Shown: positions 26,193 to 35,433, numbered from the stretch's first letter. The stretch is DNA of 64,000 nucleotides from an uncultured Ectothiorhodospiraceae bacterium (GCA_947260005.1 CAMYOL010000058.1:62001-126000), one strand, 5' to 3'. The notes: generated by a model not told the origin, from the letters alone. Numbers and translations: made by a program.

Positions 26193-27140
26193 CTAGTCTT
26201 TATTTTGTAATATATCTTTGATTTCATCAAGGTTCTGATGAGCCTGAGATTCTCCGCTTAGGGCTTCAGTCGTCTCCAATTGATCATGACGATTATGCGC
26301 TTCCAGATCGATACGATCTCGAATCTCAGGATGTTTTTGTACAACTTCAAGAAAAGCAGAACGTTCCACACAAACAAGCTCAACCTGTGATAAAGCTGAT
26401 ACTGTCGCAGTGCGAGGTGACCCGGTTAACAATGACCACTCGCCAAAATAATCACCCGGTTGTAATAAGGCCAGATTTAAATGTTTGCCACCCACGTCAT
26501 GACTGACACGCAGATTACCATATACGACAACAAACAACGATTCGCCAGCCTCGCCTTCTTCAATAAGGATGCTACCAGGAGGGGCGCCAAATACGGTTGA
26601 ATGTTCAACTAATGATTTCATTGATTCATTAGTCAGAAAACGGAACATGGGTACGGTTCGTAATGCCGTTTCCGTTATTCGATCACGGAAACGCTCTAAT
26701 ACGGCATCACGTAATTCTGCTCGAGCTTCAATAATCGAGCGAAGTACTTCGCTGGGTATTTCAAGAACAACGGAAGGACGCGAAACGGTAATATCGCAGA
26801 CACGTGGCATTCCAAATAAAGCCGCAATCTCACCAAAAATTTCACCCTGCTTTAAACTTGCAATATGCGTTTTACTTGAATCCTCTCCAGAGCTGGCCTC
26901 AACCTCACCCACGACTAAAATAAAAAGTTTGTCATCACGTTGCGACTGTCGACACAACTTAACACCTGGCAAGACACTTCGCACCACGCCTCGATCGAGT
27001 AAGTATTGTTTTTCTACGGTTGTCAGTAAATCACCAAAAATCTGGTGTTTATTAACTGCCTGTTCTACTGCATCAATAACCTGCTGATTTTCCACGTTTT
27101 CATCCTTAGATTGCGTGACAATTTTAGAGCATTCCACCAT
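26193..27140 (-). CDS. Protein with two cyclic-nucleotide-binding domains
   Basis: The 315-residue protein has two cNMP domains: about 30-150 (VVGEVEAS, GEIFGEIAALFGMPR) and about 155-280 (LIEEGEAGESLFVVVYGNLRV, GDYFGEWSLLTGSPRTATV). Each keeps the FGE-x-(A/S)LL and R-x-A-type phosphate cassette pattern, the second more completely (PRTATV). No helix-turn-helix or enzyme domain is present, so it is probably a regulatory subunit. The start is ATG 27138-27140, spaced six bases from AAAGG; the GTG at 27146 has no spacing. It is the first gene of the run leading to PA2779, PA2778 and HDOD. Confidence 0.88.
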   Translation of the reverse strand: MVECSKIVTQSKDENVENQQVIDAVEQAVNKHQIFGDLLTTVEKQYLLDRGVVRSVLPGVKLCRQSQRDDKLFILVVGEVEASSGEDSSKTHIASLKQGEIFGEIAALFGMPRVCDITVSRPSVVLEIPSEVLRSIIEARAELRDAVLERFRDRITETALRTVPMFRFLTNESMKSLVEHSTVFGAPPGSILIEEGEAGESLFVVVYGNLRVSHDVGGKHLNLALLQPGDYFGEWSLLTGSPRTATVSALSQVELVCVERSAFLEVVQKHPEIRDRIDLEAHNRHDQLETTEALSGESQAHQNLDEIKDILQNKD

Positions 27141-27274
27141 AATCACCTTTAGCAGTATATGATAACTAATAAAATTTTAAATCAAACACAAGCGTTTAAT
27201 CTTGTCTTACTTAACTATTATTTGCTTTTCATCGACCAACAACGAGTTTAATTGAATTATTTGTGACTTAATCG

Positions 27275-28699
27275 ATGTTTCTGCCATTAGACCGAAAACC
27301 GGATTGGAAAAATCCACCGCTCATCACCCTTATATTAGTTATTGCTAATGTGCTTGCCTTTTACATGTGGCAATTTAACGATGACCAACGTGAACAGACC
27401 ACCTATGAGTATTACACTCAATCCGAATTAGATCTGATTGAACTAAAAGCTTACGTTGAATACAGATTACAACACGAATCCAGTAACACTGAACATTCGG
27501 TAACTCGTGACACCTATGATGAAATGCGCAGTAATGGTGATTTTCAAAATAAACTCGAACAAGAACGGATTATTACACCCGCTTCTGAAAACTATCAAGA
27601 CTGGCGCTTTAAAAGAGAACGTTTTGAACAACTTCGCGACCGCTCGGTATCGAGTAAGTATGCATTTAACCCTTCACAGCCACGATTAATAACTTACTTT
27701 AGCAGTCTGTTTCTGCATGCCGACAGTGGCCATCTATTTGGGAACATTATAATGCTCATCCTGCTAGGCCTGGGTATAGAAATCCTGTTGGGTCGTAGCT
27801 TGTTTTTAATCGGTTATCTATTTTCAGGATTAGCGTCGAATGGTTTATCTGCACTAATTGATGGCGACAAATTTATTTATGGGCTAGGGGCATCGGGTGC
27901 CATTGCCGGGGTCATGGGTATGGCCATCGTTATCTATGGTTTTCGAAAAATTAATTTCTTTTACTTTATGATCTTTTATTTTGATGTCATCAAGGCTCGT
28001 GCAATTTGGTTATTACCCATCTATGTCGTGTCGCAAGCCATTATTGAGTTTGCCTTTAATACGAATACCAATGTCACCGCACACCTTGGTGGATTTCTTG
28101 GCGGGCTGGTATTTGCCGGCATGCTGAAATTTATACCCAACGCTATAAAACATGAATTAATTGATGAATCTCAGCAACAATCAAGTTTTGCCAGTGAGTT
28201 TAATGACGCTCAGGCACTGCTTACAAAGCTGGACATTGAAAATGCTAAGAAAAAATTTCTGGCGCTTGATAAAAAATACCCAAATAATCTGGCTATTCTG
28301 CAGCAGCTCTTCACCATCGCAAAGTACAATCCGGCCTCTGAGGAGTATCACGAACTTGCCTATAAATTATTAAACCTGCCTGGCGCAGACAGTGAGACCA
28401 TCAGTATTATTCATGCAACCTATCGGCACTATGCCAGCCAGGCTAAACCAAGACCTAGATGGACACCTGAATTACTGGCTACGATTGCAGAGAAATTTGC
28501 TAGTAATGAGAAGTTAATCGAAGCCGAGAACATAATTAATTATATGATTAAATCCATTCCCGACTTTGCCCAAAACCCAGCAGGTCTGGCGACATTAGCA
28601 AAACACTATAAAAATATTGAACAAGATAAATATGAGAAGTATCTAAAACTGCTCACTGAGCTCTATCCAGAGAGTAAAGAGGCTCAACAAATTCTGTAA
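27275..28699 (+). CDS. Rhomboid intramembrane serine protease with C-terminal TPR-like tail
   Basis: The 474-residue protein has a first transmembrane helix at 15-33, a soluble insertion (about 40-135), then the rhomboid core: HLFGN (153-157), GLGASGAIAG with catalytic Ser207, and TAHLGGFLGG with catalytic His270. Residues 310-474 are helical with TPR-like periodicity. Rhomboids cleave transmembrane segments within the inner membrane. The large insertion between helices 1 and 2 and the TPR tail are unusual for bacterial members. It converges on the next gene with only three bases between stop codons. Confidence 0.92.
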   Translation: MFLPLDRKPDWKNPPLITLILVIANVLAFYMWQFNDDQREQTTYEYYTQSELDLIELKAYVEYRLQHESSNTEHSVTRDTYDEMRSNGDFQNKLEQERIITPASENYQDWRFKRERFEQLRDRSVSSKYAFNPSQPRLITYFSSLFLHADSGHLFGNIIMLILLGLGIEILLGRSLFLIGYLFSGLASNGLSALIDGDKFIYGLGASGAIAGVMGMAIVIYGFRKINFFYFMIFYFDVIKARAIWLLPIYVVSQAIIEFAFNTNTNVTAHLGGFLGGLVFAGMLKFIPNAIKHELIDESQQQSSFASEFNDAQALLTKLDIENAKKKFLALDKKYPNNLAILQQLFTIAKYNPASEEYHELAYKLLNLPGADSETISIIHATYRHYASQAKPRPRWTPELLATIAEKFASNEKLIEAENIINYMIKSIPDFAQNPAGLATLAKHYKNIEQDKYEKYLKLLTELYPESKEAQQIL

Positions 28700-28702
28700 G
28701 TT

Positions 28703-30169
28703 TTAATGATTCGATATTCGTTGTACAGTCTGTAAATATGCTTCAACTTCACCTGTTAATGGGTGTGTAGCGTAATTCTTGATAAGAAACTGCAGTATCA
28801 TCACGGCGCGCTCATCATCATTTAAATGTTCACTTAACAATTGTGCCACCATCAAATAAGCCTCAGGGATTCCTTCGTAACTTGGAAAATCGCGATGTAA
28901 ATCATTTAATACCACCATCGCTAACTTTGCTTTTCCTTTATGTCGCAAATATCTGGCCATTTCATGACGTTCTACTGCTTTTTCTGGTTTTAATTTTTTA
29001 TCAAATTCGTAACCATCCTGGAATATTTGCGCAGCATTCCCCATTCGATTCTCGCCGATTAAATACGACATAAATTTTTGTGCCTGTTCAAAATGCAGTG
29101 GCTTATTACCTATCAGGCGGAGTAGTTTAAGGATACGTTCATGCGCATCGATGTTATTAGGATTGCTCTTTATAAGCGCACGTAATTGGGACACCGCCTG
29201 CTCCATATTGCCTTCATGGATCAGAATTTCAACTTCACGCATTTCAGGACTAACTCCGACTGTGTCAAATTGCTTATCCTCTTCCTGCTCATGCATCTCA
29301 ACATCAATGCTAAAGCCCAGCACCTCATGGTGTTGATAAAGTATGTAACCCATCATGTTGAAGGTGATAATGTAAAAATACATAGTCAGAAAAACATAAA
29401 CTGCAAATGAAAGCGAAGGATCAATATGTTGTTGCAGTAACGCCAGCAAAAAGCTTTGTGCAATGTCTAATAAATAGAACATCATAAACATGATAAAGTA
29501 GGGCAGACCAATTCGCGTTATCACTGAATAAATTGTGATCGGATTCATCGCACTACTAAAACGATGCTCAATGGCAAGGATCATGATCGCGGCAGGTAGA
29601 CTAATCGAGGTTAATACATTGGCAATGAAATACCCTGTTTGATCAAACATATCCAGCGCTGCACTGGTGAGTAACTTAAAGGCCAACAGGATTGCCAGCA
29701 GTTTAAAAACTATAATGCCATTACCAAATAATTTATCACTATCAATTGCGGTCGGTTTTAAATAACCATGTGCGGTATCTTCCAGCACAGTCTGTGCATA
29801 CTTCAAAAATACTATAATAAATGGAAAAACAAAGATCGAGTTACGTGGAATTTCCAAACCCAGAATGTTTATATCGATATCCCAGCCAGGAACGTAACGA
29901 ATCAGGAAGGCCAGCAGCGTCAACACCAAAATGAGAATGATTGGAGAGGCATACGCAGGATAAATAAAAAATTCCCTCATGCGTAACCAGAACGGTGTAA
30001 TCAAATTCTCAGCACCAAGCGAATCGAGCGTACCTTTACACACTGGGCAATCTGGCGCTTGACCATTGTCCTTTTCGGTAACACAACTCGGGCAATAACT
30101 GATGTGGCATTGGCCACAATTCCAGCGTGCCGGAGTCGTTGTGTGGTATTTACAATTAACGGCGGGCAT
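28703..30169 (-). CDS. Zinc-ribbon multi-pass membrane protein with TPR-like C-terminus
   Basis: The 488-residue protein has a Cys/His-rich N-terminus (about 6-46; CxxC pairs WNCGQC, YCPSC, DCPVC) resembling a B-box or double zinc ribbon, about six transmembrane helices (70-280) and a C-terminal soluble helical region (about 300-488) of TPR type. I do not recognise a named family. The C-terminal half resembles the tail of the rhomboid gene it meets end to end, so the pair may act together, but this is inference. It diverges from the sulfurtransferase gene. Confidence 0.75.
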   Translation of the reverse strand: MPAVNCKYHTTTPARWNCGQCHISYCPSCVTEKDNGQAPDCPVCKGTLDSLGAENLITPFWLRMREFFIYPAYASPIILILVLTLLAFLIRYVPGWDIDINILGLEIPRNSIFVFPFIIVFLKYAQTVLEDTAHGYLKPTAIDSDKLFGNGIIVFKLLAILLAFKLLTSAALDMFDQTGYFIANVLTSISLPAAIMILAIEHRFSSAMNPITIYSVITRIGLPYFIMFMMFYLLDIAQSFLLALLQQHIDPSLSFAVYVFLTMYFYIITFNMMGYILYQHHEVLGFSIDVEMHEQEEDKQFDTVGVSPEMREVEILIHEGNMEQAVSQLRALIKSNPNNIDAHERILKLLRLIGNKPLHFEQAQKFMSYLIGENRMGNAAQIFQDGYEFDKKLKPEKAVERHEMARYLRHKGKAKLAMVVLNDLHRDFPSYEGIPEAYLMVAQLLSEHLNDDERAVMILQFLIKNYATHPLTGEVEAYLQTVQRISNH

Positions 30170-30244
30170 GATCTAATTCACATTATTATCAACAGCTTTA
30201 GACTGAAGAGTAACCACAGCCACGCAGGGATTCAAGATCAGCCT

Positions 30245-31117
30245 ATGTATAAATTCATCATTTCTGTCATCTTGCTCACACAAATCAACATTGTTTGGGC
30301 TACCCAAAATCTAGTCACGACCAAATGGTTAGCCAAAAACCTGAATAATCAGAAAATTGTGTTGATCGATATGTCTGACTCATTGCAATATCAACGCTTT
30401 CATATTCCCGGCGCAATACACCTGCCTTATCAATATTTAAACCAATCCAAACAGCGGGTCAGTTTGAGTATTGGGGCTAAAAACATTATAAAACTGCTCG
30501 GCCAGACAGGTATTAGCCAGGATAGTCATGTGGTTGCCTATGATGATACCGGTGGTCTGCATGCCTCGCGTCTGTTATGGGAACTTGAGCAATTAAACCA
30601 TCCCAAAATGTCATTACTTGACGGCGGACTGGTAAAATGGATTCGTGAGGGACGCAAAATTTCATTTCAAGCGCCATTACCAAAAGCAACAAAGTACACT
30701 GCCAAAAGTATAAGCTCCTCGCGAACAGCCAAAATAAAAGATGTGGCACCTGCTACAAGAGATCAAAATACAATATTGCTTGATGTTCGCAGCCCTGAAG
30801 AATATCGTGGTCACCCTAAGCAACCTCGTAGCGGTCACGTCCCAGGGGCTCTTTTTTGGCAATGGGATCAGGCCCTGAATATTGAAAAGGGTTTCGTTTT
30901 ACAAGACTCTGCATCACTGAAAAAGGAAATGAAACAGTTCGGCCTCACCGATCCTGAACAACCCGTCATAGTCTATTGTCGCTCAGGTCATCGTGCCTCA
31001 CATACCTTTTTCACACTTCGCCAGCTTGGCTTTAAAAACGTAAAACTCTACGATGGTTCGATGAAAGAATACGAAAAAGTAAAAACACTACCGCTGACAA
31101 AAGGAATGAAACCTTAA
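30245..31117 (+). CDS. Secreted two-domain sulfurtransferase (rhodanese)
   Basis: The start is ATG 30245 (MYKFIISVILLTQINIVWA), giving a signal peptide; the frame extends to 30059 but that part is antisense to the previous gene. The 290-residue precursor has an inactive N-terminal rhodanese domain (about 24-150; FHIPGAIHL, VVAYDDTGGLHASRL) and a catalytic C-terminal one (about 165-280) with Cys245 in YCRSGHRAS, the thiosulfate:cyanide / 3-mercaptopyruvate type. A periplasmic location suggests sulfur or cyanide chemistry in the envelope. Confidence 0.9.
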   Translation: MYKFIISVILLTQINIVWATQNLVTTKWLAKNLNNQKIVLIDMSDSLQYQRFHIPGAIHLPYQYLNQSKQRVSLSIGAKNIIKLLGQTGISQDSHVVAYDDTGGLHASRLLWELEQLNHPKMSLLDGGLVKWIREGRKISFQAPLPKATKYTAKSISSSRTAKIKDVAPATRDQNTILLDVRSPEEYRGHPKQPRSGHVPGALFWQWDQALNIEKGFVLQDSASLKKEMKQFGLTDPEQPVIVYCRSGHRASHTFFTLRQLGFKNVKLYDGSMKEYEKVKTLPLTKGMKP

Positions 31118-31183
31118 CGATCAAATGCCTGTCACTCTTAGAGGTCATAGCTGTTATATTTTGTACAAGGCTGTGACATAAAA

Positions 31184-32653
31184 CTAATCAACAGGCACGG
31201 TTCGGTCTTCTGCCCATTGACGCAAAGCACTAATTTTTTCCTCCATGACCACTGACAGAGGTTTAGTCGCTTTGATCTCTTGTTGTATATGGTTGTTATT
31301 CAGGTCGATTTGTTGTGCATGAGCTGAATATATGGCTGAGACCACTGATTGCTCAATCTCGGCTCCCGAAAAACCTTCACTCACTTGAGCGAGCCTGACT
31401 AAATCAAAATCACTACTCTCATACTCACGCCGGCGTAAATGAATCTCATATATTAAAGCACGTGTCATTTCATCAGGCAGATCAACAAAAAAGATCTCAT
31501 CAAATCGACCTTTTCGAATCAACTCAGGAGGTAAACTCTCAATGTCATTCGCTGTGGCGACCAAAAAAATCGCCTTCTTTTTCTCTGCCATCCAGGTTAA
31601 AAAAGTACCTAATACCCGTTTTGAGGTTCCACCGTCGGAATCGCTCACCGATATCCCTTTCTCAAGTTCATCAATCCATAGCACGCAAGGTGACATCACT
31701 TCGGCCGCCTGTAATGATTCACGCAAGTTTCTTTCCGTCTCGCCATGATATTTGTTAAACATAGCGGAGAAGTCGATGCGTAATAATGGAATGCCAAGTA
31801 CCCCCGCTACCGCCTTGGCAGCTAAACTTTTCCCACAACCTTGCACACCTAATAACAAAATGCCTTTTGGCATATCCAGACCCGCTACATTACCCTCAAA
31901 AGCAGGTTGACGTTGTCTTAACCAGGTTTTTAATTTACTGAAACCACCGACATTCGAAAAACTTTCCGTGTCCAGTTCAAAATGCAACATCCCCTCCTTG
32001 CTCAGCAGATTATATTTTGCTTTCATAATCTCAGGAATATCACCAGGCGTAATTGCACCATCGTCATATATAGCGGTACGGGCCAGACGGCGCGCCTCAG
32101 AATGAGTTAAACCGGATAAATTATTCACTAATGCATCAAAAGATCTGGGGTTCGCTTTTACTTTTTTACGTGTTTTTTTCTTCCATTCTTCTGCGATGCG
32201 GTTAACAATCTCACGCAATGCATTTTGATCAGGTAATTCAACATCTACACGTGCACTAAAATTCTTTAATTCAGGTGGTATTTCCAATTCATGGCTTATT
32301 AGCACAATGGTTTGCTGTGTCGCGCTATAACTCAGGGCAATATCTTTTAATAGCCGCACATGCATCGGGTCACTCAAGTACGGATGAAAATCAAGCAGGA
32401 TAAATATACCGGCATTGCCACCTGCTTTAATGTTACCGAGGACTTCACTCGGTTCGGAATTTAGGCGTTGCGGTTCGAAATCAAGATCAATACGTTGCAT
32501 TCCTTCGGTAACGGTCCATTTATAGACCGGCACCCCCATACGAAACTTCATTGCCTGCAGCAAATCCACCGCACGCCGTTCTTCGCGTGTTTCAATCACG
32601 ACAATCGGTATATGAGATTTTAAAACCAGTGCAAGATCGTGTGAATCAGCCAT
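31184..32653 (-). CDS. Ycf46-like AAA+ ATPase
   Basis: The 489-residue protein has an N-terminal region (1-220) that resembles a degenerate ATPase (FILLDFHPYLSDP, LISHELEIPPEL), then an AAA+ module with Walker A GVQGCGKS (269-276), Walker B CVLWIDELEK, a sensor 1 region ATANDIESLP and the arginine-finger region RKGRFDEIFF. This is the layout of plastid and cyanobacterial Ycf46-type proteins, which have been linked to CO2 and photosynthesis regulation in cyanobacteria. The role here is unknown. It has an unusually long upstream region that may contain a structured RNA. Confidence 0.9.
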   Translation of the reverse strand: MADSHDLALVLKSHIPIVVIETREERRAVDLLQAMKFRMGVPVYKWTVTEGMQRIDLDFEPQRLNSEPSEVLGNIKAGGNAGIFILLDFHPYLSDPMHVRLLKDIALSYSATQQTIVLISHELEIPPELKNFSARVDVELPDQNALREIVNRIAEEWKKKTRKKVKANPRSFDALVNNLSGLTHSEARRLARTAIYDDGAITPGDIPEIMKAKYNLLSKEGMLHFELDTESFSNVGGFSKLKTWLRQRQPAFEGNVAGLDMPKGILLLGVQGCGKSLAAKAVAGVLGIPLLRIDFSAMFNKYHGETERNLRESLQAAEVMSPCVLWIDELEKGISVSDSDGGTSKRVLGTFLTWMAEKKKAIFLVATANDIESLPPELIRKGRFDEIFFVDLPDEMTRALIYEIHLRRREYESSDFDLVRLAQVSEGFSGAEIEQSVVSAIYSAHAQQIDLNNNHIQQEIKATKPLSVVMEEKISALRQWAEDRTVPVD

Positions 32654-32846
32654 AAATTAATTAACGGTTTATTGTTGTTATTGTTTTAAGGAGTTTTATT
32701 ATCAAGTACGTCATTAGACATCAGCAATAACGATATCGCAAGTGAAGGAACCACCACTAAGTAAGTCTGTAGTGAAAATAGCTTGGAAATATCAACGCGA
32801 AAAGATCCAAATAAGAAAGGTAATTCAGGTAAAACTTTACTGGCAT

Positions 32847-32892
32847 AAAAAAAACCTCCCCATGGCTTACTCAGTGTCCAGGAGGAGGTTTT
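32847..32892 (-). terminator. Terminator of the candidate small RNA
   Basis: On the - strand, stem AAAACCTCC (complement of 32884-32892) pairs with GGAGGTTTT (complement of 32851-32859) and is followed by eight T residues. The loop is 24 bases. On the + strand the stem is followed by five T residues, so weaker termination that way is possible. Confidence 0.75.
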
Positions 32893-33006
32893 TAAGTCTT
32901 TAACAACAAAGAAAAATGCGAAATTTCTTCCGCCCAGCTACCCACAGGCAACTGGTTCGCTAACCATAGACGTCCAGCACATTGCATGCAAGTGCCAAGA
33001 CTGCAC
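32847..33006 (-). ncRNA. Candidate structured small RNA or 5' leader, - strand
   Basis: Read on the - strand, the stretch starts about seven bases after a TATAAT-like -10 (33013-33018) and contains a near-perfect 19-base palindrome (32977-32995, GCAC...GTGC), a GGTT/AACC hairpin (32954-32965), a CAG/CTG-closed loop (32935-32954) and a final terminator hairpin. It lies about 190 bases before the AAA+ gene start on that strand, so it is either a free small RNA or a leader with an attenuator. I found no match to riboswitch, 6S or SRP consensus from memory. No convincing -35 was seen. Confidence 0.45.
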
Positions 33007-33170
33007 TACCGAATTATAATAATTCATTATAATCAATAACTTAAAAATAGATCTTGGATGATATAGATCGGCTAAGTGCCTGATCATTTTACGAAACTAG
33101 CAAGAACTACGGATATTAAAAAATTTATTATTTAACACAAAATTATAAGATTCTTAGGCTGAGTTGTAGA

Positions 33171-33542
33171 TTATTTAGCCAACGCCAACATAATATCAGG
33201 TAGCCCACTGGCGGTGCCAAGATAAGGGGTAATTTTGATGGCTACGCTGGGTGTGGACTGTTCGAACTGTTGGACAATATCCGGAATATCCTGAGTCACA
33301 TGCCTACCGGCAGACAAAAAATAAGGTAATACAATGACTTCGTCTACACCCTGATTAACACAGTCCTGCAAGCCATCAGGAATCGATGGGTCAGCTAATT
33401 CTAAGAAAGCACAACGAACAAAATCAAAATTAGATTGAGATGAAGACAAAATTTGCGAATGAAGTTGATCCGTTAACACTTTTACTTCTTCATTTGAAGC
33501 TGCACGACGACTGCCATGAGCAACCACTAGTAATGCACGCAC
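33171..33542 (-). CDS. CbiX/SirB-type small chelatase
   Basis: The 123-residue protein has the class II chelatase AHGSRR motif at the N-terminus, VRCAFLELADPSI, and the second-half pattern LPYFLSAGRHVTQDIP with a conserved His. This matches the small CbiX/SirB family that inserts cobalt or iron into sirohydrochlorin for cobalamin or siroheme. The start is taken as GTG 33542, spaced from AAGGG; a TTG 15 bases earlier is the alternative. The gene stands alone, with no other tetrapyrrole genes nearby. Confidence 0.85.
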   Translation of the reverse strand: MRALLVVAHGSRRAASNEEVKVLTDQLHSQILSSSQSNFDFVRCAFLELADPSIPDGLQDCVNQGVDEVIVLPYFLSAGRHVTQDIPDIVQQFEQSTPSVAIKITPYLGTASGLPDIMLALAK

Positions 33543-33613
33543 CTTGTTGCCCTTCAATAAAAATTGAGTCTGCTATTATATAATAATATTACCGACTCTG
33601 AAGTTATTCATTT

Positions 33614-33922
33614 ATGCAGATTAAACAAACAACGCTTGCCCTACTGATCCTGATATTAGTCACATCCACCAGTTGCAGCCGCAATAAAGTTCTCCCCGTT
33701 CACGAACAATGTAGCAAAGACATTGAGCAGGTCAGCCAGTTGCTCAAACAAAAATCGAAATCCTATAATAAAACGGAAACGAATCGAATTCAGAACTTAG
33801 TTACTGCAGCAAAGATCCAGCAACAACATGAGCGCTTTAATGTCTGTGTAGACAAGATGAACCGGGCATTAACCTTGATGAATGCCGATGCAATCAGTAT
33901 TCAAGGTACTAAACAAAACTGA
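33614..33922 (+). CDS. Small lipoprotein of unknown function
   Basis: The 102-residue product has a signal peptide with lipobox TSTSC (Cys near residue 21), then a helical, Lys/Gln-rich region with two more cysteines (QCSKDIEQ, FNVCVDK) that could form a disulfide. No family is recognised. It overlaps the end of the convergent PilZ gene by 14 bases. Confidence 0.75.
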   Translation: MQIKQTTLALLILILVTSTSCSRNKVLPVHEQCSKDIEQVSQLLKQKSKSYNKTETNRIQNLVTAAKIQQQHERFNVCVDKMNRALTLMNADAISIQGTKQN

Positions 33923-34208
33923 TCCCACTTTTAAACTGACCCGACTCGGGACTTGAATACACGACCTTGCCACGTAAGTTAACTTCACGCCATTCATCCT
34001 GACTCAGAATTTTAAAATCAACAATAAGCGTCTGCTTAAGTTCGAGAGGGGAATCGGTCAATACTGAAATACCGAACATAGAAAAGTCTTCCGACATGGA
34101 GAATTTTGCCTCTCCATCGGGCAAGGTCAAATAAACTTCGCGACGAAATATAACGCGATGGTGCTCTCGGCGTTCCTGCATAACTTGCTCTTGATACTCT
34201 TTCAACAA
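33909..34208 (-). CDS. PilZ domain protein
   Basis: The 99-residue product is a stand-alone PilZ domain: RREHHRVIFRREV supplies the RxxxR-type c-di-GMP motif (with His/Arg spacing slightly loose) and EDFSMFGISV the D/NxSxxG motif, followed by beta strands ending GISFV. The frame starts at TTG 34208; an ATG at 34181 (MQERREHHR) is an equally possible start that leaves the domain intact. It may act as a c-di-GMP receptor. Confidence 0.85.
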   Translation of the reverse strand: MLKEYQEQVMQERREHHRVIFRREVYLTLPDGEAKFSMSEDFSMFGISVLTDSPLELKQTLIVDFKILSQDEWREVNLRGKVVYSSPESGQFKSGISFV

Positions 34209-34359
34209 CGGGGGTGGTTGTCAGATTCAGATTAAAGCAAATCTAGTTACTGTTTTAAATGACGGAAGTCGACTTTTAACTCACTGTGACATCTTTTTGT
34301 AATCAATAAGCTGATTCAGGTATGCAGTTTTCCGGTATTGATCGCCAACAGGTTTAATT

Positions 34360-35433
34360 TCACTTTGATTTCGATTTCTTTTCTTTAGTCATGCCGGCCT
34401 TTTGCTGTTGCCACCAAGCGGACCATTGAGATTTACTTGTGCCAAAATTCATCCCGCTTAGATGGTTCAGCGCCTCGCCCGCTCCTTCACGAACAAGCTC
34501 AACAGGATCGTCCAGTGCATCAATCAGCGTATCCATAATCTCAGGGGTATAAAACGCACTCATTGCATAAATCGCATTGGCTCTCACAATCTCATCTTCA
34601 TCTTTTGCCGCCGCTAATAAACTTTTTATTGCGCGAGCATCTCTTAGTTTACCTAACGCCAACACAATCGCAGCACGTACATCAGGCGTTTGCAAAGGTA
34701 ACTGTTCAATGAGAAAAGGCACGGCAATGATGTCATTAATATGTGAGAGTGCATAAACCAAATGAACCCGAGCCTCAGGGGTCACCGTCGTAAAGGCTTC
34801 AGTTATTTTTTGCGCCGCGACCGGATGACGATAATTTCCTAATGCGATGGCCGCCGTTGCCTGCACCCTGCGTGACTTGTCCGTTAACAATTCAATCAAT
34901 ACATCAATCGATTTTGTATTACCAATCTGTCCTAATGCCTTAGCCGCTAATCTACGCACATTAACCGATTCAGATTTTAATGCCATTGCCAGATCATTAA
35001 GTGCAGGCTCGCCAATCTTGGCGAGCGTTAGTGAAGCCTCTTCTGCAGGTGTCGTATCTGAACTTGAACGAAAACCGGAACCTATATAGCGCGACAACAA
35101 TACTGGGGTGTCATCGTTTAATAAATCAATAAGGTATGGAACCGCAGGCGCCGCTCCGCGTCCCAATTTAGCAAGCTGGTAAGCCGCCCAGGCCCGCTCA
35201 ACCGGGTCAGGGTGATACAGTCTTAAAATCTTGTCTTTCACCCGTCGTGGCGTCTTAAGCCTGTTAATTTCAGCCGCCGCCGTCTCATTCGTCACCACAA
35301 CGTCTGGTTGTTCGATAGTGATGGGTTTTCTTTGCGGTTTAGTCGGTTTGGCGTCTACTGGCACTAAAGTACAACCACTAAGCGTCCAGGAAATGAATGC
35401 TAAAACGGCTAAATATTTCAGAACTGGTTGCAT
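34360..35433 (-). CDS. HEAT-repeat lipoprotein
   Basis: The 357-residue protein has a lipobox (LSGCTLVP, Cys21) and then about seven HEAT/PBS-lyase-like repeats (for example LAAKALGQIGNTKSIDVLIE, ATAAIALGNYRHPVA, AAIVLALGKLRDARAIKS, VRANAIYAMSAF). Such repeats form a superhelical protein-binding scaffold. It is probably anchored to the outer membrane, facing the periplasm. The partner is unknown. Nothing in the neighbourhood suggests a phycobilin lyase role. Confidence 0.88.
   Translation of the reverse strand: MQPVLKYLAVLAFISWTLSGCTLVPVDAKPTKPQRKPITIEQPDVVVTNETAAAEINRLKTPRRVKDKILRLYHPDPVERAWAAYQLAKLGRGAAPAVPYLIDLLNDDTPVLLSRYIGSGFRSSSDTTPAEEASLTLAKIGEPALNDLAMALKSESVNVRRLAAKALGQIGNTKSIDVLIELLTDKSRRVQATAAIALGNYRHPVAAQKITEAFTTVTPEARVHLVYALSHINDIIAVPFLIEQLPLQTPDVRAAIVLALGKLRDARAIKSLLAAAKDEDEIVRANAIYAMSAFYTPEIMDTLIDALDDPVELVREGAGEALNHLSGMNFGTSKSQWSAWWQQQKAGMTKEKKSKSK

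Larger units (their letters stand above)
32654..33170. other. 517-base intergenic region holding a candidate RNA
   Basis: No protein frame is convincing on either strand. The left part (32654-32840) shows nothing. The central part (32847-33006) is rich in short inverted repeats and ends in a terminator. The right part (33007-33170) is AT-rich and could hold a promoter. Confidence 0.6.

Noticed and set aside
30059-30244. Longer N-terminus for the secreted sulfurtransferase
   Set aside because: This part is antisense to the zinc-ribbon gene and would bury the signal peptide that begins at 30245.
32847-33006. Identification of the RNA as a cobalamin riboswitch because a CbiX-like gene is close
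   Set aside because: No B12-box or P-stem consensus was visible, and the CbiX-like gene is upstream, not downstream, on that strand.
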